64,000 bases of DNA. It comes from Brevundimonas vesicularis (GTDB taxonomy: Bacteria > Pseudomonadota > Alphaproteobacteria > Caulobacterales > Caulobacteraceae). The stretch covers positions 992,001 through 1,056,000 of the forward strand of contig NZ_CP115671.1 in NCBI RefSeq assembly GCF_027886425.1, given 5' to 3'. Below, in pieces: positions 8,519 to 17,185 of the stretch. A program made the position numbers and the translations under genes. Numbering within the stretch: position 1 is the first letter of the stretch; each line of letters opens with the position of its first letter. The notes beneath the pieces are model-generated. The model had not been told where the DNA came from, did no database searches, and saw only the letters and a program-made list of their open reading frames with translations.

Positions 8519-9139
8519 CTACTGGCTGGCGCCCTTCTCCAGACGCGCGCCGGCCAGTTGCGCCTTGGCCTGAAGATAGGGCGTCGCGGACACCAGCTGC
8601 GAGATGGCGTTGAAGCGCTCGGTCGTCAGGCCGGACGCCTCGACCGCCGCCGTCAGTCTGGCGCTCTGTTCGGGCGTCGCCTGGTTATTCTGCACCTCGG
8701 CCGTGACGGCGCGGATCTGCGTCATGGCGGTGACGAAGCGGTTCAGTTCGTCATCGGTCACGGCGGCGGCCGGCGTGCCGGGCGCTGGCGGCGTGGCGTT
8801 GACCACCCGAATGCGCGCGGCCAAGGTCGGATCGGCGGCGACGGCGTTGGACAGGGTGTTGAAACGCGTCACTTCCAGCCCCGAATCCTGAACTGCGGCG
8901 GCCATCTGCGCCTGCTGTTCCGGCGTCGGTTGGGCGCCGTTCAGCGTGTCGCTGACGGCTCTCACCTTGGCCATGGCGTCGTCGAACTTCTTCAGCTCGT
9001 CATCGGTGAAGGTGGTCGACCCGGCCATCGGCGAGGCCGTCTGCGTCTGCGATGTGGTTGATGCGTCTTGGGCGTGAGCGGTCGCGGCGGTCGCGAGAAG
9101 GGCGACGGAAGCAAGAAGGGCGATGCGGGGCGTGCGCAT
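8519..9139 (-). CDS. Secreted protein with two DUF4168 domains
   Basis: This is a 206-residue exported protein. The signal peptide MRTPRIALLASVALLATAATAHA is followed by a Ser/Thr/Gln linker and two repeats of the DUF4168 pattern, starting DDELKKFDDAMAKVRAV (about residue 46) and DDELNRFVTAMTQIRAV (about residue 128). Each repeat has an A-x-x-x-SGL-x-x-x-RFN segment, so the gene carries an internal duplication. The function of the domain is not known; it is a small helical periplasmic domain. A ribosome site (AAAGGAC) precedes the ATG. The gene stands alone, convergent with the Kef gene. Confidence 0.85.
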   Translation of the reverse strand: MRTPRIALLASVALLATAATAHAQDASTTSQTQTASPMAGSTTFTDDELKKFDDAMAKVRAVSDTLNGAQPTPEQQAQMAAAVQDSGLEVTRFNTLSNAVAADPTLAARIRVVNATPPAPGTPAAAVTDDELNRFVTAMTQIRAVTAEVQNNQATPEQSARLTAAVEASGLTTERFNAISQLVSATPYLQAKAQLAGARLEKGASQ

Positions 9140-9352
9140 GGGAATGTCCTTTCGGTCTGGCGTCCACTTGAAGGGCCGTCCGACGACGGCGACGACGCAA
9201 TCACGTCATCGCTCCCCAGGGCGTGGAGCCTGAAACAGACGAAAGGGGAGCCTTCATAACCTAGGCGCCGATGCGCCTCGCACCACCCCGTGGACGCTGG
9301 AGGCGCGATCAAGGATGCGTTAGACGGGCGTGATCCTTGTTGAGGTTTGTCC

Positions 9353-10372
9353 ATGAAACGTCTCGCCATCGCCGCCCTGGCCCTCGTCGCGGTCGCCGCG
9401 CCGGCTGTCACCGTCACCGCCTGGGGCAACACCGGCCACCGCCTGATCGGCGTGGCGGCGATGCGGGCCCTGCCGGACGATCTGCCGGCCTTCCTGCGCA
9501 CCCCGGCCGCCATCGCCGACGTGGGCGAACTGGCGCGCGAGCCCGACCGCTGGAAGGGCGCCGGCCAGCCGCACGACCGCGAGCGCGACACCGCCCACTT
9601 CGTCGATCTGGACGACCAGGGTCGCGTCTACGACCAGCGCGGCATGAGCCTCAACGACCTGCCGCGCCTGAAGTCCGAATATGACGCCGCCCTGACCAAG
9701 GCCGGTCTGGACGTCAACGACGCCGGCTATCTGCCCTACGCCATGATGGACGCCTGGCAGCAGCTGGGTCGCGACTTCGCCTATTGGCGCGTGCTGAACG
9801 CCGCCGAGAAGCGCGAGACCAATATGGAGCGTCAGGCCTGGTATCGCGCCGACCGCATTCGCCGCGAGGCCCTGATCCTGCGCGACATCGGCGTGATGGG
9901 CCACTACGTCGGCGACGGCTCGCAACCGCATCACACCAGCATCCACTACAACGGCTGGGGCGACTTCCCGAACCCGGAAGGCTTCACCAATTCGCGCCAG
10001 ACCCACGCTGTGTTCGAGGGCGAGTTCACCAACCGCGTCGCCCGCCTGGACGCCGTTGAGGCCGCCATGCCTGCCGCCAAACTGGACGGGTTCGACGTCA
10101 AGGCGCGCACCGTCTCCTATCTGACCACGACGCTCGGCACGGTGATCCCCTTCTATCGCCTGGAAAAGGCCGGCGGCTTCCGTGACGCCGACCCGCGCGG
10201 CGCGGCCTTCGTCAACGAACGTCTGGCGGCGGGCGCCGGCGAACTTCGCGACTTCATCGTCTCCGCCTGGACCGCCTCGGGCAGCGCCTCCATCGGCTGG
10301 CCGGCCGTCAAGGTCGCCGAGGTCGAGGCCGGAACCGCCGACCCCTGGATCGCCATGGTGGGCGAGGACTGA
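9353..10372 (+). CDS. Secreted S1/P1-family nuclease
   Basis: This 339-residue protein has a signal peptide that ends just before AWGNTGH. In S1/P1 nucleases the mature N-terminal Trp and nearby His ligate the trinuclear zinc centre. Further ligands fit DTAHFVDL and GHYVGDGSQPHHTSIHYNGW. The enzyme cleaves single-stranded DNA and RNA to 5'-nucleotides in the periplasm or medium. ATG 9353 is chosen over the in-frame TTG at 9347 because GAGG sits 7 nt upstream of the ATG. A 7-bp inverted repeat (9310-9316/9333-9339) precedes it. The next gene (trmJ) starts 5 nt after its stop, so the two are probably cotranscribed although unrelated in function. Confidence 0.9.
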   Translation: MKRLAIAALALVAVAAPAVTVTAWGNTGHRLIGVAAMRALPDDLPAFLRTPAAIADVGELAREPDRWKGAGQPHDRERDTAHFVDLDDQGRVYDQRGMSLNDLPRLKSEYDAALTKAGLDVNDAGYLPYAMMDAWQQLGRDFAYWRVLNAAEKRETNMERQAWYRADRIRREALILRDIGVMGHYVGDGSQPHHTSIHYNGWGDFPNPEGFTNSRQTHAVFEGEFTNRVARLDAVEAAMPAAKLDGFDVKARTVSYLTTTLGTVIPFYRLEKAGGFRDADPRGAAFVNERLAAGAGELRDFIVSAWTASGSASIGWPAVKVAEVEAGTADPWIAMVGED

Positions 10373-10377
10373 TTTCG

Positions 10378-11169
10378 TTGTCTGAGCTGACACCTCCCGC
10401 TGTCATCCTCGACAAGTCGCAGATGGCCGAGAACATCGGCGCCGTGGCGCGGGTGATGGCCAACTTCGGCCTGTCGGACCTGCGTCTGGTCAGCCCCCGC
10501 GACGGCTGGCCCCAGGAGCGGGCCTGGGCCACGGCCTCGGGCGCCGACTGGGTCTTGGACGGGGTGCGGGTGTTCGACACGGTCGCCGAGGCCATCGCCG
10601 ACCTCAACACCGTCTTCGCAACCACCGCCCGCCCGCGCGAGACGCGCCAGCCCGTGCGCACGCCGCGCGAGGCCAGCCGCGTCCTCTATGACGACACGGC
10701 CTCGGGCCTGAAGACGGGCCTCTTATTCGGCGGTGAACGCGCCGGGCTGGAGACGACCGACATCGCCCTGTGCGCCGGCATCGTCACCATTCCGATCGAC
10801 CCGAAGCACCACTCGCTGAACCTGGCCCAGGCCGTGGCGATCAACGCCTATGAGTGGCGCACCCTGATCCTGGACGCCCCGCCGCCGCGGTTCCGCGACA
10901 GCGAACCGCCGGCGTCGAACGACCTGCTGGTCGGCATGTACGAACATCTGGAGGAAGAGCTGGAAAACGGCGGCTTCTTCTACCCGCCCGAGAAGAAGCG
11001 CTCGATGAGCCAGAACCTGCGCGTCATGCTGGGCCGCGCCGCCTTCTCCGAGCAAGAGGTCGCCACCATGCGCGGCGCCATCCACGCCCTGTCGCGCGGC
11101 CGCGGCCGGGTCCTTGCCAAGCTGGCGGCCGAACGGGCGGCGAAGGCGAAGACGGACACGCCTGAGTGA
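10378..11169 (+). CDS. trmJ: tRNA (cytidine/uridine-2'-O-)-methyltransferase TrmJ
   Basis: This 263-residue SPOUT (TrmH-type) methyltransferase is expected to 2'-O-methylate position 32 of tRNAs using S-adenosylmethionine. The N-terminal PAVILDKSQMAENIGAVAR carries the N-[IV]G-x-x-A-R motif 1, LLFGGERAGL is motif 2, and IPIDPKHHSLNLAQAVAI is the knot motif 3. A C-terminal helical extension follows, as usual for TrmJ. The start is TTG at 10378, 5 nt after the nuclease stop, with GAGGA about 10 nt upstream. The stop overlaps the start of the next gene (GTGA), indicating translational coupling. Confidence 0.9.
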   Translation: MSELTPPAVILDKSQMAENIGAVARVMANFGLSDLRLVSPRDGWPQERAWATASGADWVLDGVRVFDTVAEAIADLNTVFATTARPRETRQPVRTPREASRVLYDDTASGLKTGLLFGGERAGLETTDIALCAGIVTIPIDPKHHSLNLAQAVAINAYEWRTLILDAPPPRFRDSEPPASNDLLVGMYEHLEEELENGGFFYPPEKKRSMSQNLRVMLGRAAFSEQEVATMRGAIHALSRGRGRVLAKLAAERAAKAKTDTPE

Positions 11170-11489
11170 AACTCTGGCTGATCTATCCGCTGGCGGCCCT
11201 GGCGGAGATCGGCGGCTGTTTCGCCTTCTGGGCCTGGCTGAAGCTGGATCGTTCACCCCTGTGGCTGGCGCCCGGCGTCGCCTGCTTGATCGCCTTCGCC
11301 TGGCTCCTAACCCTGGTCCCCAGCGACGCGGCGGGCCGCGCCTTCGCGGCCTACGGCGGCGTCTATATCTGCGCCTCCCTCATCTGGATGGCGCTGGTCG
11401 AGAAGACCCCGCCAGATCGCTGGGACATCCTGGGCGGCCTTGTCTGCCTGGTTGGCGCCGGGCTCATCCTGTTCGGCCCGAGGGGCTAG
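11166..11489 (+). CDS. ynfA: YnfA-family (UPF0060) small membrane protein
   Basis: This 107-residue inner-membrane protein has four predicted TM helices. Family landmarks are LAEIGGCFAFWAWL near the N-terminus, FAAYGGVYICASLIWMALVE in the third helix, and PPDRWDILGGLVCLVGAGLILF at the end. YnfA proteins are related to small multidrug resistance transporters, but their substrate is not settled. The GTG start overlaps the trmJ stop by 4 nt, so expression is coupled to it. Confidence 0.92.
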   Translation: MKLWLIYPLAALAEIGGCFAFWAWLKLDRSPLWLAPGVACLIAFAWLLTLVPSDAAGRAFAAYGGVYICASLIWMALVEKTPPDRWDILGGLVCLVGAGLILFGPRG

Positions 11490-11653
11490 CCTGCTTCGGC
11501 TTGGCTTGGCCGGCCTGATCCTCTATTCTGGCACCAGCCATCAGGTCGCCCCGTGCGGCCAGGCCGGCGCGCCGATTTTGGTTTGCGAATCCGGTCCGAC
11601 GCCCGTCGATAACCTGGCGTCACGACGAAACTTCCGTTCGCTAGGAGGCCGCC

Positions 11654-12898
11654 GTGGCGCGCAAACTGACACTCGATTTCCTCAAGACCGAGGCCGCATC
11701 CGGCTCGGCGCTGGCGCTGGCCGCCATCGCCGCCGTGGCGATCGCCAACTCGCCCTGGTCGGCCGATTATTTCGCTTGGCTGAAGAGCTACCACGTCTTG
11801 CAGATCGGCCCGATCCGGCTGGAGGAGACGATCTCCGACTGGATCAAGGAAGGTTTGATGGCGATCTTCTTCCTCGTCGTGGGGCTGGAGATCAAATACG
11901 AGATCGTACGCGGCGAACTCAGCGATCCGAAGAAGCTGGCGACGCCAGTGCTGGCGGCGCTCGGCGGCATGGCGGGGCCGGCGGCGGTCTATCTGCTGCT
12001 GTCCGGCGCCATCGGGGCGCCCCATGCGGGCTGGCCCATTCCGCTGGCGACCGACATCGCCTTTGCGCTGGCCATCTTCGGCTTCGTCGGCAAGGGCTTG
12101 CCCTCGTCATTGCGGGTCTTCCTGCTGACGCTCGCCATCGTCGACGACCTGGGCGCCATCGCCCTGATCGCCGTGCTGTTCAGCGAGGGCGCGAATTGGA
12201 CGCCGCTGTTCTGGGCGCTGGGCGCCCTAGCGGTTGGCGCGGTCGCGGCGCACCGCATCCGCATCCCCGCGCCCTTCTGGGTGCTGGGGTTCGCCCTGGT
12301 CTGGTATCTGACCGTGCTGTCGGGCCTCAGCACCTCCCTGACCGCCGTGGCCTTCGCCATGATCGTGCCGATCAAGGGGCGCGCCGAAGACGGTCAAAGC
12401 CCGCTGAAGGAGGCGATGCACGATCTGCATCCGTGGAACGCCTTTTTGGTCCTGCCGCTGTTCGCCTTCGCAAAGGCGGGCGTCTCCTTCGCCGGCCTGT
12501 CGATGGAGCAGGCGTTCGCGCCCCTCGTTATCGCCATCGCCCTGGGCCTGTTCTTCGGCAAGCAGATCGGCGTCCTGGGCGCCGCCTGGCTGGCCTCGGC
12601 GCTGAGGATCGGCGCGCGGCCGACGGGCGCCAGCTGGCTGCAAGTCTATGGCGTCTCCCTGCTGTGCGGGGTTGGCTTCACCATGAGCCTGTTCATCGGC
12701 GTCCTGGCCTTCCCTGGCGCGGTCGATTCGCCCGAGCAGGTCGAGGTCAAACTGGGCGTTATCGGCGGCTCGATCCTGTCGGCGATCGCGGCGGCCCTGG
12801 TGCTGGGTTTCGCCGGTCGGGCCCGCCAGGTGGATCCCGCCGCCCTGCACCCTGAGGTCGAGCCTCTGGGACCGAAAGACGGGCAAAAACTGACCTAG
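11654..12898 (+). CDS. nhaA: Na+/H+ antiporter NhaA
   Basis: This 414-residue membrane protein has about 12 TM segments. Conserved LATDIAFAL (Asp134) and AIVDDLGAIA (Asp164-Asp165) are the ion-binding aspartates of NhaA. VGLEIKYEIVRGEL near residue 77 and the C-terminal CGVGFTMSLFIG are also family landmarks. It exchanges external H+ for internal Na+ and supports pH and salt homeostasis. The GTG start at 11654 follows a strong TAGGAGG site. It is monocistronic; the upstream 164 bp hold no evident gene. Confidence 0.95.
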   Translation: MARKLTLDFLKTEAASGSALALAAIAAVAIANSPWSADYFAWLKSYHVLQIGPIRLEETISDWIKEGLMAIFFLVVGLEIKYEIVRGELSDPKKLATPVLAALGGMAGPAAVYLLLSGAIGAPHAGWPIPLATDIAFALAIFGFVGKGLPSSLRVFLLTLAIVDDLGAIALIAVLFSEGANWTPLFWALGALAVGAVAAHRIRIPAPFWVLGFALVWYLTVLSGLSTSLTAVAFAMIVPIKGRAEDGQSPLKEAMHDLHPWNAFLVLPLFAFAKAGVSFAGLSMEQAFAPLVIAIALGLFFGKQIGVLGAAWLASALRIGARPTGASWLQVYGVSLLCGVGFTMSLFIGVLAFPGAVDSPEQVEVKLGVIGGSILSAIAAALVLGFAGRARQVDPAALHPEVEPLGPKDGQKLT

Positions 12899-13101
12899 CG
12901 TCAGGGTTTTCTGTCGCTTCCCTGACACACAAAGGCGAATCCGCGGCGAAAAATCGTCGCGGCGAACAACGCTCGCTTGTCGGTCGGCCCGAACCGCGCT
13001 TAGCCTGTCCCTAACGAATGATCCCCCACGTAGGGGACGTCGAGGGAACAGGAAACGCTGCGATCGCCACTGGCGTCGCGGCTTCAGCCGGGAGGACGCC
13101 T

Positions 13102-15741
13102 ATGCGCCGCAATCTTCAACTCAGGACCACTGTGTCCGCCGCCGTCATGGGCGCCGCTGTCATGGGATTCGCCGGCGTCGCCGCCGCGCAGGAAGCCCCG
13201 GCGACCGTCGACGACATCATCGTCACCGCCCAGAAGCGTGAGCAGAGCCTGCAGGATGTGCCGATCGTGGTCACGACCCTGTCGCAGGAACTGCTGGACG
13301 GCGCGGGCGTGCAGGACATCAAGGATCTGCAGATCCTGACGCCGGGCATGACCGTCACCTCGACCCAGTCGGAAGCCTCGACCACCGTGCGCATCCGCGG
13401 CGCCGGCACCGTCGGCGACAACCCCGGCCTGGAAAGCTCGGTCGGCGTGGTGATTGACGGCGTCTATCGCTCGCGCAACTCGGTCGGCTTCGGCGACCTG
13501 GGCGAACTGAGCCGCATCGAGGTGCTGAAGGGCCCCCAAGGCACCCTGTTCGGCAAGAACACCTCGGCCGGCGTCATCAACATCATCACCGAACGCCCTT
13601 CGTTCGACCCGTCGATCTCGGGCGAACTGACCGGTGGCAACTTCGGCGCTATCGGCGGTTCGGTTTCCGTCACGGGCGGCCTGACCGACCAGGTCGCCGG
13701 TCGCCTGTTCGTCGCTCACCGCGAGCGTGACGGCTTCTACGACGTCAACAACGGCGATGGCCCCAACACCCGCAAGGACGACCAGAACCAGGACTACTGG
13801 ACCACGCGCGGCCAGCTGCTGATCCTGCCCAGCGACGACGTCTCGGTGCGCCTGATCGCCGACTACACCAAGCGCGAGGAATACTGCTGCGTCGCCGTGC
13901 AGACGCGCGTCGGCCCGACCCAGGCCTTCATCGCCGCCCTGACGGCGCCGAACGGCCCTGGCCAGCGTCCGCCGGTCGCCGGCTTCGGCACGGTGCCCTT
14001 CTCGCGTCTGGCCTATTCCAACCGCGAGACGCCGCAAGAGATCGAGGACATGGGCCTGTCGGCGGAAGCGACCATCGACTTCCCCAGCATCAACGCCACC
14101 CTGACGTCCCAGACCTCGTGGCGCGACTGGTCGTTCCAGCAGGGGATGGACCTGGACTACACCGGCGCCGACATCCTGTACCGCGCCAACGACGGGTCCA
14201 ACGGCTACGGCGTCGACAATCTGACGCAAGAGTTCCGCCTGGCCGGCACCTCGGACAAGCTGGACTGGCTGGTCGGTCTGTTCGCCACCAAGGAAGGCGT
14301 CTATCGCGACGACAGCTATGTCTATGGCTCGGACTACAACGCCTTCGCCTCCCTGCTGCTGACGGCCTCGCTGCCGGCGGCCGTGGGCGGCCCCAGCCCG
14401 TCGCGCCTGGGCTGCTTCACCAATCCGAACGGCTTCCTGGTCGGCACCGCCGGCGCCGCTGCGGGTCAGCCGCTGTGCGTCATCGGCGCCGTGCCGCCTA
14501 GCGCCGCCGCCCCGACCTTCGGCGTCGGCAAGGCCTACGAAGACCACTATTCCCAGAAGTCGGAATCGGTCGCCGTCTTCACCAACAACACCTACCGGGT
14601 GACCGAGGCCTTCGATATCAACCTGGGTCTGCGCTACACCTACGACAGCAAGCGTCTGTTCGGGATCCAGGACAATCTGGGCACCAACGGCGCGGCCTGC
14701 GGCGGCGCCTTGGCCAACCAGAACCCGGCCAACCGCACCGTCTCGCCGATCCCCGGCACCGCCAACATAGCGACGCCGGCCGCCGCGCTTGGCCTGCTGT
14801 GCCTGCCCTGGTCCAACCCGCTGTATGACGGTCGCCGGATCCAGGAGAAGTTCAGCGACACCGACCTGTCGGGCACGATCAAGGCGTCCTACCGCTTTAA
14901 CCCGTCCATCATGGTCTATGGATCGTATGCGCGAGGCTACAAGGGCGCGGGCTACAATATGGACCGGGTGCAGACGGGCGTGACGCCTGACGCCTCGCTG
15001 TTCTTCAAGGCCGAGACGGTCGACAGCTATGAAGCGGGCGTCAAGACGACCCTGTTCGACCGCACCATGCTGCTGAACGTCACCTACTTCGACCAGAAGT
15101 TCGAGAACTTCCAGCTGAACACCTTCCTGGGCACCGCCTTCGTGGTGGAATCGATCCCGGAACTGACCTCGCGCGGCGTCGACGCCGACATGGTCTGGTT
15201 CACCCCGGTCGAGGGCCTGAGCTTCCAGGGCGGCGTCACCTACACCGACGCCAAATACGGCCAGTTCGGCGCCGGCGACCTGTCCAGCCCGGGCCGCTTC
15301 CCGCAGCTGTCGCTGCTGCCGGGCGCGCGTGCCTCCTTCGCTCCGGAATGGTCGCTGACCGGCGCCTTGGCGTTCGATCGCGAACTGGGCGGCGGCCTGC
15401 GCGGCGGCTTCAACCTGTCGGCCAAGTATTCGACCGAATACAACACCGGCTCGGACCTGCTGCCGTACAAGAACCAGGACGCCTTCACCGTCGTCAACGG
15501 CCGGGTCTCGATCGGTTCGGCGGATGAGCGCTGGACGCTGGAGGTCTGGGGCCAGAACCTGCTGGAAGAAGAATACACCCAGGTCGGCTTCGCCGCGCCG
15601 CTGCAGGGTACGGCCTTCACCAACACCACGACGCCGCAAGCCAACGGCACCTATTATAATCAGGCGACCGACACGGCGACCTACAACGCCTACCTCGGCG
15701 CCCCGCGCACCTACGGCGTGACGCTGAAGGTCAAATACTGA
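13102..15741 (+). CDS. TonB-dependent receptor
   Basis: This 879-residue outer-membrane transporter has a signal peptide (MRRNLQLRTTVSAAVMGAAV... AAAQ), then a TonB box-like DDIIVTAQKREQSLQDVP, then a plug domain (about 45-160) with IRGAGTVGDNPGLESSVGVVIDGVY and RIEVLKGPQGTLFGKN. A 22-strand barrel ends in the aromatic TYGVTLKVKY signature for BamA recognition. It takes up an unknown substrate (siderophore, sugar or other nutrient) using proton motive force through TonB-ExbBD. The start at 13102 follows GGGAGGACGCC; an in-frame ATG at 13018 is rejected because it adds a non-signal extension. About 200 bp of leader precede it, and no regulator or inner-membrane transporter is adjacent. Confidence 0.93.
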   Translation: MRRNLQLRTTVSAAVMGAAVMGFAGVAAAQEAPATVDDIIVTAQKREQSLQDVPIVVTTLSQELLDGAGVQDIKDLQILTPGMTVTSTQSEASTTVRIRGAGTVGDNPGLESSVGVVIDGVYRSRNSVGFGDLGELSRIEVLKGPQGTLFGKNTSAGVINIITERPSFDPSISGELTGGNFGAIGGSVSVTGGLTDQVAGRLFVAHRERDGFYDVNNGDGPNTRKDDQNQDYWTTRGQLLILPSDDVSVRLIADYTKREEYCCVAVQTRVGPTQAFIAALTAPNGPGQRPPVAGFGTVPFSRLAYSNRETPQEIEDMGLSAEATIDFPSINATLTSQTSWRDWSFQQGMDLDYTGADILYRANDGSNGYGVDNLTQEFRLAGTSDKLDWLVGLFATKEGVYRDDSYVYGSDYNAFASLLLTASLPAAVGGPSPSRLGCFTNPNGFLVGTAGAAAGQPLCVIGAVPPSAAAPTFGVGKAYEDHYSQKSESVAVFTNNTYRVTEAFDINLGLRYTYDSKRLFGIQDNLGTNGAACGGALANQNPANRTVSPIPGTANIATPAAALGLLCLPWSNPLYDGRRIQEKFSDTDLSGTIKASYRFNPSIMVYGSYARGYKGAGYNMDRVQTGVTPDASLFFKAETVDSYEAGVKTTLFDRTMLLNVTYFDQKFENFQLNTFLGTAFVVESIPELTSRGVDADMVWFTPVEGLSFQGGVTYTDAKYGQFGAGDLSSPGRFPQLSLLPGARASFAPEWSLTGALAFDRELGGGLRGGFNLSAKYSTEYNTGSDLLPYKNQDAFTVVNGRVSIGSADERWTLEVWGQNLLEEEYTQVGFAAPLQGTAFTNTTTPQANGTYYNQATDTATYNAYLGAPRTYGVTLKVKY

Positions 15742-15769
15742 TCGCTTAGCCTCAAGGCTGACCGAAGAA

Positions 15770-15804
15770 GGGCCGACCGGGCGACCGGCCGGCCCTTTTT
15801 CTTT
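15770..15804 (+). terminator. Rho-independent terminator of the TonB-dependent receptor gene
   Basis: An 11-bp stem (15770-15780 with 15785-15795, one internal mismatch) with loop gcga is followed by TTTTTCTTT. It lies 28 nt after the receptor stop codon. Confidence 0.85.
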
Positions 15805-15967
15805 GCAATCAGGCCTGACAGCGGGCGCGACCCGGCGCTGTCGAGACGGGGAGCCGGCCAGAGTTTTGGTCGATCAACGGGTTTCGGGCGCCGAACTGTT
15901 CTAGACGCGGACGTTAGACTGCCCGATACACGATTCTATCGACGCCCTGCGTCCACTGAGGAAGCGA

Positions 15968-16951
15968 ATGCGTCACCAGAAGTTTCGTCATCCGGCCTGG
16001 CGTGGCTATGCCTTGGCCGTCGTCGCCTGGCTGATCGCCTTCGGGCTGCGTTATGGCCTGGCCCACTGGTTTCCGCCGGGCTTTCCCTATCTGACCTTTT
16101 TTCCAGCCGTGGTGTTGGTCGCCTACTATGCGGGCCTGCGTCCGGCCGTTCTGACGGCGACCCTGTCGGGCCTGTCGGCGTGGTGGTTCTGGATCGGCCC
16201 GCCGGGCTTCGACCTGGGCGTCGCCACCCTCGTCGCCATCGGATTCTACGCCTTCGTCGTCGCTGTCGATATCTTCTTCATCGTTGGAATGGACAAGGCT
16301 TCGGCCAGGTTGGCGCGCGAGGTCGAGCGCAACGCCGCCCTGGCGGAAAGCCGCGACATCCTGCTCCGGGAAGTGCAGCACCGGGTGTCGAACAACATCC
16401 AGATGGTCAGCGCCCTGCTGAAGCTGGAGGCGCGCACCACCGTCGATCCGGGCGCGAAAAAGGCCCTGACCGACGCCTCGGCCCGAACCGGTCTGGTTGC
16501 CCGCATCCAGCGCAGTCTGGCCGACGCCGATCAGAAGAAGACGGCCTTCCACGATGTGGCGCGATCGATCGTCGACGATGCGCTGACGGCGGCCGCGCGA
16601 GACGACGTGGTCGTCTCCATCTCCGGCGGCGATGTGATGCTGTCGGCCGAAGAGGCCACGCCCGTGGTGCTGATCATGCTGGAATGCGTCAACAACGCGT
16701 TGGAGCACGGCTTCCCCGATCGGCCCGGCCGGATCACGATCGACCTGTGCGACGACGGCGCGGTGCGCACCCTGACCATCGCCGACGACGGCGTGGGCGT
16801 CGCCGAGGAACCGGGCGCCGAACCGACCAGCCTTGGACTGCGAATCATTACGGCGCTGGCCCGCCAGCTTGGCGGAGACTGGTCGCTGCGACCGTCCTCG
16901 CCCGGCGCAATGGCTCGGCTGTCCTGGCCCAGCGCGCCCGTCGCGCACTAG
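15968..16951 (+). CDS. DUF4118-type membrane sensor, HisKA_2-family histidine kinase
   Basis: This 327-residue protein has an N-terminal membrane region of four helices (residues 12-110) resembling the DUF4118 module of KdpD. A short linker leads to a HisKA_2-type dimerisation helix with LLREVQHRVSNNIQMVSALL (His near residue 138) and a HATPase_c domain with ECVNNALEHGF and a final glycine box (GLRIITALARQLGG). The H-x-x-x-N pattern is typical of alphaproteobacterial HWE/HisKA_2 kinases that often serve the general stress response or light/redox sensing. No response regulator is next to it, so the partner is unknown. Confidence 0.88.
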   Translation: MRHQKFRHPAWRGYALAVVAWLIAFGLRYGLAHWFPPGFPYLTFFPAVVLVAYYAGLRPAVLTATLSGLSAWWFWIGPPGFDLGVATLVAIGFYAFVVAVDIFFIVGMDKASARLAREVERNAALAESRDILLREVQHRVSNNIQMVSALLKLEARTTVDPGAKKALTDASARTGLVARIQRSLADADQKKTAFHDVARSIVDDALTAAARDDVVVSISGGDVMLSAEEATPVVLIMLECVNNALEHGFPDRPGRITIDLCDDGAVRTLTIADDGVGVAEEPGAEPTSLGLRIITALARQLGGDWSLRPSSPGAMARLSWPSAPVAH

Positions 16952-17111
16952 AGCGGCAGATACCGCCCCGCGAAAAAGGTCGCGGTCGAGAAGGCTCCGC
17001 GAAGGCATAGGCGCTCCGCGCCATCATTTTTCAGGAATTGGCAGATCGGCTGCGCGTTGCGCTTAGTCTGTTCCGGTCCGGATCGACGCGGGAATTCTGG
17101 CTCTTTCAGAA

Positions 17112-17145
17112 CCGTCACCCTCGGGCGCTTTACCGAGGGTGACGG
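17112..17145. repeat. Perfect 13-bp hairpin between convergent genes
   Basis: Arms 17112-17124 and 17133-17145 are perfect reverse complements around an 8-nt loop. There is no T-tract on either side. It lies in a 234-bp gap between the 3' ends of the sensor kinase and RND permease genes, so it may act as a bidirectional transcription barrier or be a REP-like element. The rest of that gap (16952-17111, 17146-17185) shows nothing coding. Confidence 0.6.
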
Positions 17146-17185
17146 AGACGGTGACGAAGGTTGCGGTGTGAACAGCGCCGCGCGC

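Noticed and set aside
13084..15639. 851-codon open frame on the - strand opposite the TonB-dependent receptor
   Set aside because: Complete overlap with a gene that has signal peptide, plug and barrel signatures; the antisense product has no domain.
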